This document shows, piece by piece, positions 63,232 through 64,000 of a DNA stretch of 64,000 bases (position 1 is its first letter; the number at the start of each line of letters is the position of its first letter). This DNA is from Firmicutes bacterium HGW-Firmicutes-2. Its GTDB lineage: Bacteria; Bacillota; Clostridia; Lachnospirales; Vallitaleaceae. The notes under the pieces were generated by a model. The model made no database searches. It saw only the letters and a program-made list of their open reading frames with translations, and was not told the DNA's origin. The stretch is taken from positions 62,001 through 126,000 of the forward strand of contig PGZV01000004.1 in NCBI GenBank assembly GCA_002841495.1, in the 5' to 3' direction. The translations under genes were made by a program, and so were the position numbers.

Positions 63232-64000
63232 ATGGATGTAATAGAATTTGAACGACTAGTGAAAGTTTATCTAGATGTGACTAATAAAGCGATGTTAAAT
63301 GAAGAGGAAATAACGAAAGCTGCTAATCAAGTAAGGTTGATTGCAAATGTAGAAGAAGCTGTATATTTGCAAGCAATTAAAAATATTCAGTCTGAATTTA
63401 ATATAACAATAGACGTTGGTAAAGTCATTGAAGATCATAGTCAGATTTCTTGGTATCCAATGCGAAAAGCAGAAGTTGATCATTATTATTGGAATAGATA
63501 TAGGATTTTTTTGAAAGATTACCAATCATGGCCAGAAAAAGTAATAGATTCAATTGACACTACTACTGATGAGATTATGGATTTACTAGGGGATCCATCA
63601 AAGACAAATAGTTTCAAAAGAAAAGGATTACTAGTAGGCGATGTTCAATCGGGTAAGACGGCAACTTATACAGCTATATGTAATAAAGCAGCTGATGTTG
63701 GTTATAAAGTTATAATATTACTTACAGGTACGATAGAAAGTTTGCGAAGACAAACGCAAGAAAGAATTGATTCTGGTTTTGTAGGAAGAAAGAGTAAAGA
63801 AGCTTTGAATCGAAATTCACAATCTATGTATGTAGGTGTTGGTGGAATTGATTCTAAGCGATTTGCGATGACATTTACTTCTGAAATCAGAGATTTTAGT
63901 GACACTTTTTTGAATAATTTAGGATTAAGATTGAAAGATAATGTAGAACCGGTTATTTTTGTTGTCAAAAAAAACAAGCGCACTTTAGAAAACTTATATA
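63232..64000 (+). CDS. Z1-domain ATPase (partial, C-terminal part beyond window)
   Basis: An open frame from ATG 63232, after GAGGAGGT, runs to the right edge (256 codons). GLLVGDVQSGKTATYTAI contains the P-loop (G136-T143) and VIILLTGTIESLRRQTQER follows, both signatures of the Z1 domain, a helicase-like P-loop family. It directly follows the MORC-like ATPase, as in MORC/Z1 and Mza defence operons. Downstream partners (nuclease, AIPR or methylase) would lie outside the window. Confidence 0.88.
   Translation, partial: MDVIEFERLVKVYLDVTNKAMLNEEEITKAANQVRLIANVEEAVYLQAIKNIQSEFNITIDVGKVIEDHSQISWYPMRKAEVDHYYWNRYRIFLKDYQSWPEKVIDSIDTTTDEIMDLLGDPSKTNSFKRKGLLVGDVQSGKTATYTAICNKAADVGYKVIILLTGTIESLRRQTQERIDSGFVGRKSKEALNRNSQSMYVGVGGIDSKRFAMTFTSEIRDFSDTFLNNLGLRLKDNVEPVIFVVKKNKRTLENLY

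Overview
The window looks like chromosomal DNA from a low-GC, strictly anaerobic member of the Clostridia. The grounds are glycyl radical enzymes with their activases, AGGAGG-type ribosome binding sites, a clostridial/archaeal-style nif cluster (nifH-nifI1-nifI2-nifD-nifK-nifE-nifN-nifB-nifV), an RsgI-like anti-sigma factor and many DeoR, MarR, MerR and BlaI regulators. A Lachnospirales or Vallitaleaceae-like diazotroph is my inference; there is no rRNA or other marker to confirm it. I saw no tRNA, rRNA or CRISPR array.

Layout. 1-1147: edge of an RmlD-like epimerase gene, a double CDGSH iron-sulfur protein, and the first copy of an unrecognised structured RNA. 1150-20200: an accessory catabolic locus with two glycyl radical enzymes, each paired with its own activase, a large ROK/ASKHA-like protein, a UPF0303 protein, a DeoR regulator, a complete sugar-type ABC importer, a chemoreceptor, a Dabb-domain protein and a ROK sugar kinase. 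A palindrome close to TTTCATATGAAA recurs at five promoters here and suggests one regulon. 20306-29913: two more DeoR regulators, lipB, lipA and a 2-oxo acid dehydrogenase complex (E2, E3, fused E1 alpha-beta) followed by a small transaldolase/fructose-6-phosphate aldolase. The E2 gene has lost its lipoyl-lysine region and its reading frame.

29978-32606: second copy of the structured RNA, the ribosome GTPase rsgA, and a cation/proton antiporter behind a terminator-type attenuator. 33105-43439: the nitrogenase cluster, including a [2Fe-2S] ferredoxin and homocitrate synthase. 43436-60622: flavodoxin/MarR pair, BlaR1/BlaI pair, lipoprotein, flavin reductase, ABC-2 exporter controlled by a MerR protein with two MerR domains, an AEC-family carrier, two tail-to-tail cyclic-di-GMP proteins that carry extracytoplasmic solute-binding domains, an orphan RsgI-like protein, a DUF523 protein and a YbaK/EbsC deacylase.

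60623-64000: an AT-rich stretch, then a decayed GHKL ATPase pseudogene, an intact MORC/MutL-like GHKL ATPase and the start of a Z1-domain ATPase that runs off the window. The last pair looks like the beginning of a phage-defence operon of the Mza or MORC/Z1 type.

How the parts work together (inference): the first half imports and senses an unknown polyol or sugar-like substrate, dehydrates or cleaves it with glycyl radical chemistry and phosphorylates sugar intermediates. The middle supplies oxidation of a 2-oxo acid. The nif cluster supplies fixed nitrogen with post-translational control by NifI1/NifI2.
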